DNA of 64,000 nucleotides from Macrotrachela quadricornifera. Lineage: Eukaryota > Rotifera > Eurotatoria > Philodinida > Philodinidae. A program made the position numbers and the translations under genes. The notes below the pieces were generated by a model. That model worked only from the letters and a program-made list of their open reading frames with translations, did not search any database and was not told the DNA's origin. Below are positions 62,266-64,000 of this stretch, piece after piece. Positions within the stretch are counted from its first letter, which is position 1. Every line of letters begins with the position of its first letter. Where the stretch lies: the NCBI GenBank assembly GCA_022393335.1, contig JAJEKB010021387.1:598894-662893 (forward strand), in the 5' to 3' direction.

Positions 62266-64000
62266 GTAAGAAAATCATGTTTTTCATTAATATATCTCAT
62301 TCACTATCATCAAATAAAAGATTGTTTGAAGATAAGAGATTTTAAGAATTTATATAAGTGTATTCAGATTTGTTTTTTATCAACTGTGTTTTTTTTGAAC
62401 CGCTTGACTAGATTAAAATATCGATCAAAAATTCTTTGAGGATGTTTTTTTTGCAAAACCAATGAGCACTCGAGATGAGATTACTGTTTCAGAATATTTA
62501 CGAAAGATAAAAATGCAAGTTCTTATCCGTATGGATTTAATTAAATCAAAATTCGTTTAAAAATTATAGAATTTTCCTAAAATCCGAACTAGTCGTTTCA
62601 CAAAAATAGACACGTATTTTAGAGTTAGAGATTGTTTTATGTAGTTAAAGACTACCATTTTTCAACTGTTGTTTTGCAATATCGCCTTGAGTTAGATGTA
62701 ACATTACATATTTTTAAAAAAAAAAACAACAGATTGTCAGTGCAGAATACTTCAAAAACATAAGTAAAAACTATTAATTAATTAAAATATCAGTTACGGT
62801 CTGTGGCGAGAGGGAAGAGAGAATGAAGTGGTGGATGCAAATTTCTGTCCCTAAACACTTCAACACTCCTTTAAGATAGCGTTTCACAATATCATTTCTT
62901 TGTCTGTCTAGATAGTAAAGGATTGAGAAAGGGCTAACAGCCAATCTTTAATACCTTAGAAACGTCAGAGTGTTCTAAAAGTCGCATAGAAAAGGATTTA
63001 GTATATTTTCACTACTTGAATTAATTTTATCAACAAATTGTTTTGTGTACTCAAAACGTGAGTACACTCTCGAATTGTCTCATCAATCTCTCGGTCGCGA
63101 GAAGAAGATGAGAAGGATCTGTCAAGAAATGACTCAGTTATCGAAAAAATTGTCATTATTGACCGGACCATCCCCGAGGGAGAAGGTACAGGGCTATTTT
63201 TTCAAAAAGAAATTTTTTCTCAAAATTATTTATAACATATATAAATCGACTCAGTTTTTAACGCTGATTCCGAATATGATATTAGTTTTGAATCGAATGG
63301 TAGTTTTTTAAGTAAAAATTGCCTAAATAGAGTCCCAAAATGCACAAAATCTGTATCCTGATGTCAGTGCGCCTAAATATGTCTGGAGTGACTAGCGATT
63401 TTGGGGTGTTCTAAATGCATGGTTTTGTCACTACTAAAAAGAGTTATCAAATGGAAACAAATCTGAACTCGATAGCTATTTGTATTAGTGGATTATTATG
63501 AAAATACTGATATCTCTGTCTATCATATATCTGTAATAGATCCATGAGATTTTCTATGACTATAATCTCGCTATATAGAAGCGCAAAACCATTCTGAAAT
63601 AACTCCTCCGTATCCTATTTTCTAAGCTGAGCACAAATCTGAACTCGATTTCTGTGATTTCTAAAAATATGATATCACTCTAGGAATTGAGTCAATGAAC
63701 ACTAGATAGGGTTGCCTACAGTGTCATCTATGCTAAATTGGCTTCTCAGGTTTTTTATTCTTATAATTCAGTGACAAAAGAATTCAAAATATCACCTCCT
63801 AAAGTGTAATATTTCTTCAGATTTCCTCAGTTTTTGACTTCTAGCATTTCTTTTATCCCATAATTTACTCACTTGAGTAGAATCAATTTATAGACGAAAC
63901 TGTTTTCTGTTCAATTGAAATGTCCCAGAGCTCAAATAGCCAATCCGTTCACGAGATAAGATCAAAATGCAGAGCATAGACGCTCGATAGCTAGTTTTTC
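62266..64000. other. Downstream of gene D exon 2, repeat relics
   Basis: No gene is seen. cagtttttaacgctgattccgaata at 63253-63278 resembles the arm of the 19131 palindrome. The phrase aaatctgaactcgat occurs twice (about 63458 and 63633), hinting at another degenerate repeat. The frame at 63045-63311 is not supported. Confidence 0.4.

Noticed and set aside
1..64000. CRISPR array, prophage or bacterial operon
   Set aside because: The regular repeats found are tandem or inverted without unique spacers. Spliced genes show that the DNA is eukaryotic.

Overview
The window looks like a piece of an AT-rich metazoan nuclear genome, most likely a bdelloid rotifer (Rotaria- or Adineta-like). That is an inference. 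It rests on many spliced genes with GT-AG introns (about 50-60 bp in the compact genes), rotifer-style F-box/LRR genes, a fungal-type MFS permease in metazoan-style exons, and dense non-autonomous DNA transposons. No rRNA, intact tRNA, CRISPR array or prokaryotic operon was seen. No transposase or reverse-transcriptase ORF was recognised.

Layout. 1-4.7 kb is repeat-rich non-coding DNA with a 1.34-kb hAT-type element inserted in an older repeat. 4.7-8.5 kb holds gene A, the 3' part of a two-membrane-segment, cysteine-rich protein whose intron carries a 0.95-kb foldback. 9.05-33.04 kb is best read as one very large gene, B. An A-like membrane domain is followed by a third membrane segment, a Ser/Thr linker, four beta-sandwich (PPC-like) exons, four PAN/Apple exons and a fifth PPC-like exon. 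All joins from the third membrane segment onward are phase 1, and the 13 exons add up to one 4551-nt reading frame. Its large introns hold most of the palindromes, MITEs and satellites. 33-40 kb is intergenic and repeat-rich (TIR elements, a roughly 70-bp minisatellite split by another element). 39.9-40.8 kb (minus) is a decayed FkbM-type methyltransferase pseudogene. 42.6-45.2 kb holds nested foldbacks. 45.57-47.43 kb is an F-box gene with an in-frame stop. 49.33-49.96 kb is a small two-membrane-segment protein. 52.07-54.01 kb is an eight-exon MFS permease of the Dal5/TNA1 anion:cation symporter type, a good candidate for horizontal transfer. 56.87-57.98 kb (minus) is an F-box/LRR pseudogene. 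61.68-62.27 kb is the 5' part of a third gene (D) of the A/B family, with no 3' exons before the window ends.

The main result is the A/B/D family, defined by a CPC motif and a C-P-x-x-C-x-Y pre-membrane motif, and the B member fused to extracellular PPC-like and PAN modules. This looks like an undescribed cell-surface protein built by exon shuffling. The A/B/D domain has a topology that superficially recalls DEG/ENaC channels, but no homology is claimed.
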